In this document: positions 27,201 to 36,430 of the stretch, one piece after another
Layout: every line of letters begins with the position of its first letter
Position numbering within the stretch: position 1 is the stretch's first letter
Source: Yoonia maricola
GTDB taxonomy: Bacteria; Pseudomonadota; Alphaproteobacteria; Rhodobacterales; Rhodobacteraceae
Direction of reading: 5' to 3'
Length of the DNA: 64,000 nt
NCBI RefSeq assembly: GCF_002797915.1
Contig: NZ_PGTY01000002.1
Span: 248,001-312,000 of the forward strand
Program-made: the position numbers and the translations under genes
Notes under the pieces: model-generated
Database searches by the model: none
The model's input: only the letters and a program-made list of their open reading frames with translations
Told to the model about the DNA's origin: nothing

Positions 27201-27818
27201 ATGAAGCCGTTAAACCTTACGATGCCCATAGGATCGATGATCAACCCCAATGCACGCGCTGCGGTGATTTCAGGCAATACTGAAGTGTCCCAAGCCATCG
27301 CAGACACGCTGTATGGTGCGCTTGGCGTGATCGCGGGCAGCCAAGGGACGATGAACAATTTCGTATACGGAAATGATCATGTCCAAAACTATGAAACCAT
27401 CTGTGGTGGCACAGGTGCAGGCGATGGCTTCAACGGTGCCAGCGCGGTCCACAGCCATATGACCAACACGCGCATGACGGACCCCGAAGTGTTGGAAACG
27501 CGGTTTCCGGTCAGGGTTGATGAATTTTCGATCAGGCGCGGCTCTGGCGGGGATGGCGCATTCACAGGTGGCGACGGGATTGTGCGGAAACTACGGTTTA
27601 ACGAGCCGATGACCGTCACAGTCCTTACCTCTCACCGCAAAACTGCGCCCCACGGTGCAGCGGGCGGCGGAGCCGGTATGACGGGTGAAAATTCTGTGGT
27701 TCGTGCGGACGGCACCCTTGTACCGCTTGGTGGCAACGACGCTATCGAGATGGAGGCGGGTGATGTATTCGTCTTGAAATCCCCCGGCGGCGGTGGATAC
27801 GGGAAGGCCAAGACATGA
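24216..27818 (+). CDS. 5-oxoprolinase (fused HyuA-HyuB type)
   Basis: 1200 residues, the length of single-chain ATP-dependent 5-oxoprolinases. The N-terminal HyuA half begins WVDRGGTFTDIVAR and contains MGTTVATNALLERKGER and GFDMGGTSTDV, the ATP-binding actin-like motifs. The HyuB half starts near residue 690 (DPVMLEVFNNLF) and includes SGNTEVSQAIADTLYGALG. The enzyme hydrolyses pyroglutamate to glutamate with ATP. A hydantoinase or acetophenone carboxylase relative is possible, but the N-terminal match to oxoprolinase is close. The start is TTG with GAGGAG eight bases upstream. It is divergent from the TRAP genes and overlaps the glutamate dehydrogenase remnant by four bases. Confidence 0.85.
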   Translation: MEHSGKKKWQFWVDRGGTFTDIVARKPNGTLETHKLLSENPEIYPDAAVHGIKTLLGVEPNTEIGPGQISAVKMGTTVATNALLERKGERTVLLITKGLRDLLRIGYQNRPELFDLSIVLPELLYEDVIEIDERVAADGTIIAPLDTTTARDALSRAYGKGYRSVAIALMHGYKYTDHEKRLGDMARQSGFTQVSLSHEASPLIKLVSRGDTAVVDAYLSPILRRYINQVATALNASDGGCDSLMFMQSNGGLTDAARFQGKDAILSGPAGGVVGMVRTAADLGFDRLIGFDMGGTSTDVCHYAGEFERSFETDVAGVRMRAPMMSIHTVAAGGGSILSYRDGRMQVGPESAGANPGPATYRRGGPLTVTDCNVLLGKLQPSQFPSVFGPNADKPLDADVVRQKFDELATEIGGAKSVEEIAEGFLRIAVENMANAIKQISVQRGYDVTRYTMNCFGGAGGQHACLVADTLGMESIFIHPFAGVLSAFGMGLADVRSIHEHQFAGSIDAHTEAEIALGELIEAAERDVRAQGIATGDISTIAMAHIRTGGAHQTLEVPFGTPADMKAGFEAAHQNRFGFVPDDAELIIDLLTAEAIGATGEIVTLPDTVHVNQGAKTARMYSNGSWHDVPLVNRATLAKGETIDGPAILTEPTGTNIIEDGWQAECTTGGNLVLRRIVPLQRSEAIGTSVDPVMLEVFNNLFMSIAEQMGATLANTAYSVNIKERLDFSCAIFDHRGDLVANAPHVPVHLGSMSGSVRSILNQNAGKIRPGDVFMMNNPFNGGTHLPDVTVITPVFNEAGTQIIYTVASRGHHADIGGTTPGSAPPDSRHIDEEGVLIDNFLLVKEGMLQEQATRDLLSSAKYPCRNVDQNIADLSAQIAANATGERELKKITRQFGLDVVHAYMGHVQDNAEESVRRVLDVLHDCDFTYPMDSGAQIKVKITVDKKDRSASIDFTGTSEQDDLNYNAPLSICRAVVLYVFRTLVGSNIPMNEGCMKPLNLTMPIGSMINPNARAAVISGNTEVSQAIADTLYGALGVIAGSQGTMNNFVYGNDHVQNYETICGGTGAGDGFNGASAVHSHMTNTRMTDPEVLETRFPVRVDEFSIRRGSGGDGAFTGGDGIVRKLRFNEPMTVTVLTSHRKTAPHGAAGGGAGMTGENSVVRADGTLVPLGGNDAIEMEAGDVFVLKSPGGGGYGKAKT

Positions 27819-29105
27819 GCAGCGGTTTTCGAGCTGATGTTGAAGCCATGTATGATCACGCTGCGATGAGTGTGGATATGCCGAAGGTCTGTCCGAGAAA
27901 ATCAAAGCCTGTAACGCAACCTATGTGACCCGTTTTGGTGTACGCCTGTGTGGGCGGATGTTCACGTTTCGCGGATGGCGCGCAACGTATTCCACGCATA
28001 GCAGCCCGGCCAAGGTCGGCATCAGATAGGTGCCAAATGTTGACCAGTTTAAAGTAGAGGCTCTCGCCGTTTTGCGCAGGAACTTATGCGACACGGGTTT
28101 CTTGCGTCGGCCATGAATATTCCCGCACCAGACTTTGGCGCCAATCAGCTAATGATGATGTGGATCGCGGATGAATATCGGCGATACAAGCCAGACGATA
28201 TTAACGGCATGGGCTGTGTGACCGGAAAACCGGTTGAAGGTGGCGGGATTGAGGGGCGCGCGAAAGCCACGGGGCGCGGTTTTCAGTACGCAATCCGCGC
28301 ATTCTGCGCAATGAAAGACCCGTGAAGGCGTAGGTTTTGAGACGGGTCAGCTCAAAGATCGCAAGGTCATTGTCCAAGGCTTAGGCAACGTCGGCAGTCA
28401 CGCGGCGCAGTTTCTAAGCGAGGAAGACGCTGTAAAATCATGGCCGCCGTTGAACGCGATGGCGTGGTGCGCAATCGTGACGGGTTGGGTATTGCGGCAT
28501 TGAAATCGCATCAACTGGCCACGAGCAGCATCAAGGGTTTTGCAGGTGGCGCGTTCAACACTGACGGCCCAAAAGCACTTGAAGACAGCTGCGACATTCT
28601 TATTCCAGCCGCTCTCGAGAGCCTTATTCACAAAGGCAACGCTGCTGAGATAAAAGCCCGCCTGATTGTCGAAGCCGCAAATGGCCCTATCACTTACCTT
28701 GCAGATCAAATACTTCGAAAACGCGGAGTTATCGTAATCCCTGATATGCTTGCGAATGCTGGTGGCGTGGTGGTCAGCTACTTTAAGTGGGTGAAGAACT
28801 TTAACCACATCCCGTTCGGCTTGATGGAGCGCCGCCAAACGGATCGCGACCACTACATCCTTGCGCGCTCCATGGAAAAAATGACGGGATTGTCTTTTCC
28901 GTCTGAAGACAAGGGCGTGTTCTTCGCGGAACGTCGAGAAATTGATCTTGTCCGCTCAGGCCTGGAAGAGATGATGCATTAGGCGTTTGCGGAGGTTTCT
29001 GCAATCAAACATCTTGATAGCGGGCAAGATGTTACGCTGCGCGACGCAGCCTATCAAATCGCGATCAGACGCGTCGCTAGCGCATATAATACAATGGGAT
29101 TATAA
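27815..29105 (+). pseudogene. Glutamate dehydrogenase, decayed
   Basis: The frame opens with ATGA overlapping the oxoprolinase stop (MSSGFRADVEAMYDHAAM) and is recognisable to the C-terminus (LRDAAYQIAIRRVASAYNTMGL, TAA at 29103). One base is lost near 27883, an in-frame TAG follows GIR near 28027, about 45 codons around the catalytic-lysine region are deleted near 28080, there are shifts near 28325 and 28435, and a TAG lies at 28980-28982. The pieces GLSEKIKACNATYVTRF, ASAMNIPAPDFG, MGCVTGKPVEGGG, VQGLGNVGSHAAQF and IPDMLANAGGVVVSYF match NAD-dependent glutamate dehydrogenases. It would have converted the glutamate released by oxoprolinase to 2-oxoglutarate. It cannot make active enzyme. Confidence 0.88.
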
Positions 29106-29113
29106 GGATTATT

Positions 29114-29455
29114 ATGGCCGGATATGTTCTTCATCATTACAATATCATCGACAAATCCCGAGTCGATGAGTTGGGACCACTGTCCCTTGCCATTGCTGAA
29201 AAGTTCGGGGCTCAGGTCATCGTGGCAAGCCCTGCGAAGGTTCTAAAAGGTAAGACTGCGTATTCTAGCCTTGTCATCTATCAATTGGACAGCTTTGAGA
29301 GGGCATTGGAATTCTATCATTCCCCAGAAATGGTCGAATTTTCTAAGTTCCGAGATCAGATAATCGACGGTTTTGCGATGGTGCTGCCGGGGCATAGCGA
29401 GACTGCTGAGGTGGTAAAGTCCGGTTACTTTAAAGAAGCGCCAGTGAAAGGCTGA
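29114..29455 (+). CDS. DUF1330-like protein
   Basis: 113 residues with a dimeric alpha-beta-barrel (ferredoxin-like) pattern: AGYVLHHYNIIDKSRVDELGPLSLAIAEKFGAQVI, then LVIYQLDSFERALEFYHSPE, the DUF1330 signature. AAGGAT lies five bases before the ATG, which follows the dehydrogenase remnant by eight bases, so it is the last gene of the same transcript. DUF1330 proteins have no agreed function. The gene is intact although its neighbour has decayed. Confidence 0.75.
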   Translation: MAGYVLHHYNIIDKSRVDELGPLSLAIAEKFGAQVIVASPAKVLKGKTAYSSLVIYQLDSFERALEFYHSPEMVEFSKFRDQIIDGFAMVLPGHSETAEVVKSGYFKEAPVKG

Positions 29456-29768
29456 CTCGCTGAACAATCTACATATGCTGGATGGTTGGCTCATCTTAGA
29501 CTAGCCGTTCGTACGTTGCGCAGCTTATGGCGGCTGCGAGCCCAAAGTGTCGGATTCTGCGTGGTGCACAGATGGCAGCTAATTTGCGTAAAGCTTCCGT
29601 TGAACATAGTAGTCGCCGGGTCAGTAGACGTTTTATGGATGTGTGACGGAGATCTTTGATTGCCATAACTGATTGCGCATTCGTGAATTAACCCGCAAAA
29701 TATGGATGATATTTTTTTATCACAAAGCACCTATGCTCCCTCACCAGCAGCACCATCGTATTTGGCCA
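29456..29768. other. Intergenic stretch without a gene
   Basis: 313 bp. The middle is degraded GC-rich filler including ACTAGCCGTTC (29500-29510), identical to 10000-10010. The right end is AT-rich (ATATTTTTTTATC near 29710) and may hold the promoter of the next gene. Confidence 0.4.
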
Positions 29769-30230
29769 ATGATACACACGCCAACCCAAGTGCCACGGCA
29801 CATCCGACGACGTGCATCTACCTTGGCAGCTATTACTGTATTTTTGGTGCCTCTTGTGTTCACTTTGGTGGCGGCGGGGCTTGCCGCTATCCTGGATCAC
29901 TGGGGTGTCGAGGCGGCGGAATTCGGCTTTGGTGGCCTGACGTTCCTGACGACTTTCATAACGGTTTTTACCTTGCCTGCGTGCCTCTTTGCGATCCCAG
30001 CGATGGAGATCGCCATAAAGTTTGGTAAGGCTGGGTGGCTTGTCGCCATCATCAGCGGCGTTTTGGTGGCCGTGGTGCTTTGCGTATGGCTGTTTAAATC
30101 GGATCTGAACCTTGTCAGGATAACTGTTTTTATCGGATGCGGTGTCTTCTTTGGTGCCTTGTTTTGGCTTGCTGCACGCCTGTCTACGCCTGCGGCTTTT
30201 GTATCTGACAAAGCGCAGAAGCAGGCATAA
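29769..30230 (+). CDS. Small integral membrane protein
   Basis: About 153 residues with four hydrophobic helices (roughly 17-38, 48-70, 80-100 and 108-130) and a basic N-terminus (MIHTPTQVPRHIRRRAS). No family is recognised. The start is uncertain: in-frame ATGs exist at 29733 and 29769 and none has a clear ribosome site; I chose the one just before the basic segment. It precedes the LRR gene by 30 bp in the same direction and may be co-transcribed with it. Confidence 0.55.
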   Translation: MIHTPTQVPRHIRRRASTLAAITVFLVPLVFTLVAAGLAAILDHWGVEAAEFGFGGLTFLTTFITVFTLPACLFAIPAMEIAIKFGKAGWLVAIISGVLVAVVLCVWLFKSDLNLVRITVFIGCGVFFGALFWLAARLSTPAAFVSDKAQKQA

Positions 30231-30260
30231 GTTAACGTCGCTTTCGTGCGAAAAAGGTTC

Positions 30261-32183
30261 ATGATGGATATTGCGAAAATACTCACAGATCAGGCACAAT
30301 CAGGCGGTGGCTCCGTTACGGTTGCCCTGCCGCGAGATATGCAGTGCAACCCAGCGGACCTACACGAAATCCCGCCAGCGGTCGCAGAGGTGGAAGGCAT
30401 CACCAGCGTCAACCTTGGCGGCAGCTCTGTGATGGATTTGACCCCGCTGGCGAACCTAAAGGGCCTGCGTCATTTAAACCTCAGCGGGGTTCCAGCGGCG
30501 GATTTCACACCGCTTACAGGGTTAACAAAGCTGGAAGTATTGATACTAGGCGACACCCGGATTGCCGATATTGGCTGGCTTGAAAAGTGTAAGGCCCTGA
30601 CGACCCTCGACCTTTCGAAAACGCGCATCGCTGATCTGGCGCCGATCGCGGCCTGCCGCAAACTGCGAGACCTTAACATCAACGCCACACGGGTCAGTAA
30701 CCTTGCGCCCCTCGCAGCGGGCAGCAAACTGCGCCATGCCAATCTTGACGACACTGACGTGGGCTCGCTTGCACCGCTTGCAGCACATACCGCGCTGACG
30801 GACCTCAGCGCCAGCCGCACACCGTTGGATGACTTCACGCCCCTGAACGCTCTTGGCAAACTAAGACGTCTGCGCCTCGACGGCACGGATTTTAACGACT
30901 TGGGCCTGCTTGCGCCCACGGTCATGTTGCAATGGCTTAGTCTTAACCAGACCCTCATCGCCGACATCACGCCGCTTGCGCGACACTACAAGCTAACCCA
31001 TCTTTACCTACGCGGGACAAACGTGCGCGATATCCTTCCTATCGCCACGTTCAAGCTCCGCGATCTTGTGCTGGACTGCAGTCAACTGTCTGACATTACA
31101 CCATTAAAGGACAATCGTAGTCTGCCGCGCATCGTGCCGGATCATATAGGATTATCGTTCCGCTACACCCCGGTGACCGAGGCCGATCCCGAAGGGTTTG
31201 GCCGGGTGGCACAGCTTGATGACGGCACCGATCTTACCGATGCACTCTATCATCTGTTTCGAACGCGTAAAGGCGCAGGCCCTGCACCTGCGCTTACACG
31301 CGCGCCTGTGCCTCCGACGCCCGAGCAGACGCCTTGGTTGGCGATGCACTTCACGGATAACAATTTTATTGCCCTGCAAGAACGCCCACTATCAGACGCC
31401 GACGCACAGGCGGTAGACCTCGCAGGTCTACAAACGCTGGCGAAGGACCTGAAAACTGCGGTCTGGCCAATGCGGCGCTACAACGGCGAGGACATATTCA
31501 CCGCCGCACTGCACGCCGCCAGTGATCTAAACCCGGAAAGGCCAAAAAACGATTGGCTCCTCTTCGATATCCATCGTGCAAAGCTACAGCCGCTTACCGA
31601 CATCGAGCGTGTGAAGGCCGAGGCCAGAGGCAAGATTGATCCAGCGTCTGTGACCAAGGCTGTCCGTGCCCTCATTGCAAAGCTTGATGAAATCCTCAAG
31701 CGGAACCCTATGCCGACACCTATTACAAGCTCTGATACAGAACAGATGTCCGAGGTTGAGCGCGCCGCCCTAACAAGCCTGACCGAAACCGATGGCTATA
31801 TCTACGGCGACCACAGCCCAGTGTTTATGCGCCACCTTATACGCGAAGGCGGCCCTTCTTGTGTTGCGCAAGCAGTTTGCCGCAACGTGATCATTTTGCT
31901 TGCCTCTCAGGCCAATGGATACATGGTAGATGACCCGGCGCAGCGTCGCCACTCTGATACGGCAATTCGGTGGTTGAAAAAAGACGCAGCCAAGCTCACA
32001 GCTTTTGCCGCTACGCAAGAACCTGCTTTTGCGACATGGTTTGATGTTACGTTAAAGAACGCCAAGGCATGGCTGATCTCTGGTCGTCCGCTGCACGGCC
32101 ACCTCAACCCCAACCCACCGGAAGAGCGTTTCGATCACGTCGACCTTGCGGTTTGGAGCGGCCACGGTTGCCCGCTTTTATAG
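30261..32183 (+). CDS. Cytoplasmic leucine-rich-repeat protein
   Basis: 640 residues from the ATG at 30261 (AAAAGG upstream). Residues about 45-300 hold roughly eleven internalin-type repeats of 21-23 residues with the pattern LxxLxLsxTxIxDLxPLaxhxxL. There is no signal peptide and no membrane helix, unlike secreted internalins, so it is expected in the cytoplasm. The C-terminal 330 residues are helical, contain a Pro-rich linker (TRAPVPPTPEQTP near 345) and match nothing I know. LRR proteins bind other proteins; the partner is unknown. It may be linked to the small membrane protein upstream. Confidence 0.72.
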   Translation: MMDIAKILTDQAQSGGGSVTVALPRDMQCNPADLHEIPPAVAEVEGITSVNLGGSSVMDLTPLANLKGLRHLNLSGVPAADFTPLTGLTKLEVLILGDTRIADIGWLEKCKALTTLDLSKTRIADLAPIAACRKLRDLNINATRVSNLAPLAAGSKLRHANLDDTDVGSLAPLAAHTALTDLSASRTPLDDFTPLNALGKLRRLRLDGTDFNDLGLLAPTVMLQWLSLNQTLIADITPLARHYKLTHLYLRGTNVRDILPIATFKLRDLVLDCSQLSDITPLKDNRSLPRIVPDHIGLSFRYTPVTEADPEGFGRVAQLDDGTDLTDALYHLFRTRKGAGPAPALTRAPVPPTPEQTPWLAMHFTDNNFIALQERPLSDADAQAVDLAGLQTLAKDLKTAVWPMRRYNGEDIFTAALHAASDLNPERPKNDWLLFDIHRAKLQPLTDIERVKAEARGKIDPASVTKAVRALIAKLDEILKRNPMPTPITSSDTEQMSEVERAALTSLTETDGYIYGDHSPVFMRHLIREGGPSCVAQAVCRNVIILLASQANGYMVDDPAQRRHSDTAIRWLKKDAAKLTAFAATQEPAFATWFDVTLKNAKAWLISGRPLHGHLNPNPPEERFDHVDLAVWSGHGCPLL

Positions 32184-32227
32184 TTGGTCTTACCTCCACG
32201 TAGAGCCGGAAGGCCGACGGGGGGTTT

Positions 32228-32784
32228 GGCCGGTACGCCAGTCCTTTCGCGGATATCGTGAGAATGTCTAAGCAGGGCACTGTTACGCCGGAACATGTCA
32301 TTCACAATAAGCCTTTCGCGGCACGGATCGGTGATGATTTTCAAGCCGGTTTGGATGCTTTTGCCGTCGATTATCAGGCCTATTTTGACCGTGCGGGCGA
32401 TCCTGATCTCACACGTCTGCCTTTGCACCCGCATTGAGCGGTGTTTGACAACGGTGCGATCCGCAGCTTTGGCTCGAATTTGAAACGGGCTGATATTTCG
32501 GTCGACGTGGCACGCACAACTGCGCGTGCGCTGCTTTAAAGGCATTACCGTGAACCCGCTGCACCCGGATGCGGTGTTTGATACTGGCGTTTGGACACAA
32601 GAAGCGCTGGAACGCTCTGCAAAACGCTACGGGATGACTGTTGAGGCGTATAAGTCGCGCAATCTTTTGGGCGCTGAAATCACATCACATCGCAAACGCT
32701 GTCTTGGCCTGCGTCAATGGCATGCTGCGCTGTACGACTGGCCCACAAATTCCAGTAGACGGTGGCGATGATCGCGTGATCTAG
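32228..32784 (+). pseudogene. Bifunctional aldolase/short-chain dehydrogenase remnant
   Basis: Fragments of one gene are recognisable: the end of the class II aldolase domain (FADIVRMSKQGTVTPEHVIH, then DYQAYFDRAGDPD, then an in-frame TGA at about 32435, then AVFDNGAIRSFGSNLKRA) and the last 80 residues of the dehydrogenase (HPDAVFDTGVWTQEALERSAKRYG, and after a shift GPQIPVDGGDDRVI with TAG at 32782-32784). Nearly the whole Rossmann domain is deleted between them. The family acts in deoxysugar/rhamnose-type catabolism. Not functional. Confidence 0.75.
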
Positions 32785-32825
32785 AGTGCCAGCGTTTCCC
32801 ACAACTTTGAGAAACGCGATCCCGC

Positions 32826-33545
32826 TCAGATCATGCGAATGACGTCTTTATCAATGGAAAGGACATAGCCTTTACGGGCAATGTTTTTGACTAGAAGTTC
32901 GCTCATCATCTGGTTACCCAATGTGTCGCGCAGGCGTTTGATCCGCGTCGCACCGGCTGCTTCGTCGCAGTCCGCTGCGGCGCGGCCAGAGATTACGCCT
33001 TCGATTTCGGCCCCGGTCAGCACTTCGTCATCCATGCGCGCCTCGGCCAGAACTGACAGTGTTTCAATCGCCGCATCGGTCAGCTTAAATTCAAAGTCGT
33101 TCAGATAGACCGCCTTTTGATCGCGACTGATGGTCAGTGAATTCACTTCAATCCCCTGCCGTTCGATCCGCCCCATGCGCCGGTTCAAGGCGATGAGCAT
33201 CACAAGGAAGGCGACGGCGGCGACCAAAAGGGCGGTTGCAAAGATCAGCAGGACAAAAATGACAAAGCGGTAGGAGGCCAGCGTGTCTGAGAAGGCCGTG
33301 CCAGAACCTGCGAGAATCTCCAGCAGTTTGATCTCGGCGTTGCTGGTCAGGTTGTCATTTTCAACAAACAACCGCTCCACCCGCATGTTGAATGCATTTG
33401 CATCGGGTAGGTTGATAAACAAAAGCACCGCCGCAATCGCAAGGATCAGGACAATCGCCGCAATCCCTGCGACCACGATCCGGTTGCCGATTTCGCGTGC
33501 TTCAGTAGCGGAGGAAGAACTCACCTGCGCTGTCCTTTCTTTCAT
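32826..33545 (-). CDS. Membrane-anchored winged-helix regulator
   Basis: 239 residues. There are two membrane helices at about 25-46 and 95-120, then a C-terminal OmpR-type winged helix at about 145-235 (VNSLTISRDQKAVYLNDFEFKLTDAAIETLSVLAEA, RIKRLRDTLGNQMMSELLVKNIARKGYVLS). This is a ToxR/CadC-like layout but with the DNA-binding domain at the C-terminal end, facing the cytoplasm. The start at 33545 overlaps the upstream small-protein gene by 44 bp. By analogy the periplasmic loop (about 47-94) senses a signal. The targets are unknown. Confidence 0.7.
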   Translation of the reverse strand: MKERTAQVSSSSATEAREIGNRIVVAGIAAIVLILAIAAVLLFINLPDANAFNMRVERLFVENDNLTSNAEIKLLEILAGSGTAFSDTLASYRFVIFVLLIFATALLVAAVAFLVMLIALNRRMGRIERQGIEVNSLTISRDQKAVYLNDFEFKLTDAAIETLSVLAEARMDDEVLTGAEIEGVISGRAAADCDEAAGATRIKRLRDTLGNQMMSELLVKNIARKGYVLSIDKDVIRMI

Positions 33546-33783
33546 CAAGGCCGGCGTCATCAAAGACACCCAGCACATTCAAAAGCTCCCAACCATTGCC
33601 GGCCAAGCGGCCGCGCAGCTGGCGTTGGGCTGAACCTACAGAACAATCGCCCCGCACCTCGGCCACCCCGTAATGGAGTCGCAACGGGTTGTCTTGCTTG
33701 GCCTTGTAGTCGGCATAGCAGGCCGCCTGCGCGAGTGTCGTGCTCAGCATCAGAGCCATGAATGAGAAAGAAAGATGTTTCAT
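33502..33783 (-). CDS. Small exported protein overlapping the membrane regulator
   Basis: 93 residues with a clear signal peptide (MKHLSFSFMALMLSTTLAQA) and a mature part with two cysteines (ACYADYK and RGDCSVG) likely to form a disulfide. AGGTGAGG lies in front of the ATG at 33783. Its 3' 44 bp overlap the start of the membrane-anchored regulator, implying coupled synthesis; it could be a periplasmic partner that modulates the regulator. No family is recognised. Confidence 0.62.
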   Translation of the reverse strand: MKHLSFSFMALMLSTTLAQAACYADYKAKQDNPLRLHYGVAEVRGDCSVGSAQRQLRGRLAGNGWELLNVLGVFDDAGLDERKDSAGEFFLRY

Positions 33784-33942
33784 GCGCCTCACCTGATCGA
33801 ACGTGGTCCTGATATTCAATAACGCCATATGTTATCGTGATGGCAATCGTATAACCATCCCTCGTTATTGTTTGGCAAGCACGATCCGTCCCAATTTCGG
33901 TTTATCGCCTCTTGAAGGTACATGCACCGAAAGGAACGTCTG

Positions 33943-34416
33943 ATGTTGAAATCACTGACTGCCGTTGTCACCGCCCTGTCGCTGACACTTGCAACTGCCA
34001 CGCCAACCTATGCCCAAGGCCTTAGCCGTGAAGATGCGGGCAAACTTTTGATCGGATTGGCCGCTGTCGCGGTGATTGGTGCGGCCATCGAAGAAAATCG
34101 CGATCGTAGCACCAGCAGCCCGGTGCATGACCAGCGGCAGTGGAACGGGATCAACCGCAATAACAATTGGTCTGACCTGAACAGACAACAGACCAACAGC
34201 CGCCGCACGTTACCGCGCGCTTGTTTGCGTAGTGTTGAGACGCGTTTCGGTGACCAGCGGATCTTTGGAAAGAACTGCCTGGAGAATAATTACAACCATG
34301 CCAGCCGCCTGCCTGCGCGCTGTGCAGTGCGTGTCTATACCAACAATGGCCCGGTGCGCGGCTTTGACCCGTTTTGCCTACGCGACCAGGGCTTCAGTAC
34401 AAATCGGCGCAACTAA
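33943..34416 (+). CDS. Small exported protein of unknown function
   Basis: 157 residues. A signal peptide ends at TYAQG near residue 25, a second hydrophobic stretch lies at about 34-50 (KLLIGLAAVAVIGAAI), then comes an Asn/Arg-rich linker and a C-terminal domain with four cysteines (PRACLRSV, KNCLENN, ARCAVRV, DPFCLRD) that could form two disulfides. AAGGAACG precedes the ATG at 33943. It is divergent from the small exported protein/regulator pair. Periplasmic or membrane-tethered; function unknown. Confidence 0.65.
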   Translation: MLKSLTAVVTALSLTLATATPTYAQGLSREDAGKLLIGLAAVAVIGAAIEENRDRSTSSPVHDQRQWNGINRNNNWSDLNRQQTNSRRTLPRACLRSVETRFGDQRIFGKNCLENNYNHASRLPARCAVRVYTNNGPVRGFDPFCLRDQGFSTNRRN

Positions 34417-34430
34417 GGCGCTGACACACA

Positions 34431-34562
34431 GCGCGGTTCCATAGCCCCGGTTACCGCGCCACCTTGGGTGTTTGTTCTGATAAAGATGCGCAGAGTAGTG
34501 CGAAAAGGATCAAACACCCTGTACGGGGCAGAGAGGTTAGACATGGCTCTCTGCCCCTTTTT
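34431..34562 (+). ncRNA. Candidate structured RNA ending in an intrinsic terminator
   Basis: Three successive stems: GCGCGGT/ACCGCGC (34431-34437, 34453-34459); GGGTGTTTG/CAAACACCC (34466-34474, 34511-34519) enclosing a small CGCA/TGCG hairpin; and an 11-bp terminator stem with U5 (34525-34562). No protein frame is convincing here. It could be a small RNA or the structured 3' end of the preceding message. The exact 5' end and any promoter are not evident. Confidence 0.4.
34525..34562 (+). terminator. Strong intrinsic terminator
   Basis: Arms GGGGCAGAGAG (34525-34535) and CTCTCTGCCCC (34547-34557) pair perfectly around an 11-base loop and are followed by TTTTT. It separates the exported-protein gene from rnhB. 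Confidence 0.85.
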
Positions 34563-34598
34563 CCTTGAAGTGATGACCGGCTTCTGATCACTGGCCCC

Positions 34599-35229
34599 AT
34601 GACAAAACCCGATTTCAGCTTTGAGAGCGCCGCGTATCAGCGTGGCTTTATGAATGTTGCAGGTGTTGATGAGGTGGGGCGTGGGCCATTGGCTGGGCCG
34701 GTTGTTGCAGCCGCAGTCATTCTTGATCCTGCCAAGATCCCCGAGGGGATGAACGACAGTAAGAAACTGACCCAGAAGCGACGCGATGCGCTTTACGATG
34801 AACTTCTGGCTGTGGCCGATGTGTCCATCGCAGAGGCGACTGTGGCAGAGATCGACGCGCACAACATTCTCCGCGCATCTCATATCGCGATGGTGCGTGC
34901 GATAGCGGGGCTTTCCCAAACGCCGGACCATGCGTTGATCGATGGCAACATGATCCCCCGCAACTTGGCCATTTCATCCGAGACGATCATCAAAGGCGAT
35001 GCGCGCAGTCTCAGCATCGCGGCGGCCTCTATCATGGCCAAGGTGTGGCGTGACAGACACATGGTGGCATTGGCGCAACAGCACCCCCACTATGGCTGGG
35101 AAAAGAACGCGGGGTATCCGACAGCCCAGCATAAATTGGGGCTGGAACGGTTCGGCGTGACCGAGCACCATAGGCGTTCGTTCAAGCCGGTACACAACAT
35201 CTTGTATCAAGATAAAAACGTAACCCCCT

Positions 35230-35231
<2 letters not shown>
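34599..35231 (+). CDS. rnhB: Ribonuclease HII
   Basis: 210 residues. The catalytic acidic set is in place: D24-E25 (GVDEVGRGPLAGPVVAAAV), the aspartate in ALIDGN and the later aspartate in KVWRDRHM. The YPTAQHK motif and HRRSFKPV end are typical. It removes RNA, including single ribonucleotides, from DNA. The gene lies directly upstream of ccrM with 89 bp between, a pairing common in Rhodobacterales. A strong terminator isolates it from upstream transcription. Confidence 0.95.

Positions 35232-36430
<1,199 letters not shown>

Noticed and set aside
27815..29105. Several short separate genes in the region after the oxoprolinase
   Set aside because: The short frames are consecutive pieces of one glutamate dehydrogenase in the right order, broken by shifts, stops and a deletion.
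30261..32183. The LRR gene's internal repeats as a CRISPR-like or tandem DNA repeat
   Set aside because: The periodicity is at the protein level (21-23 residues) with diverged codons, as expected of an LRR domain.
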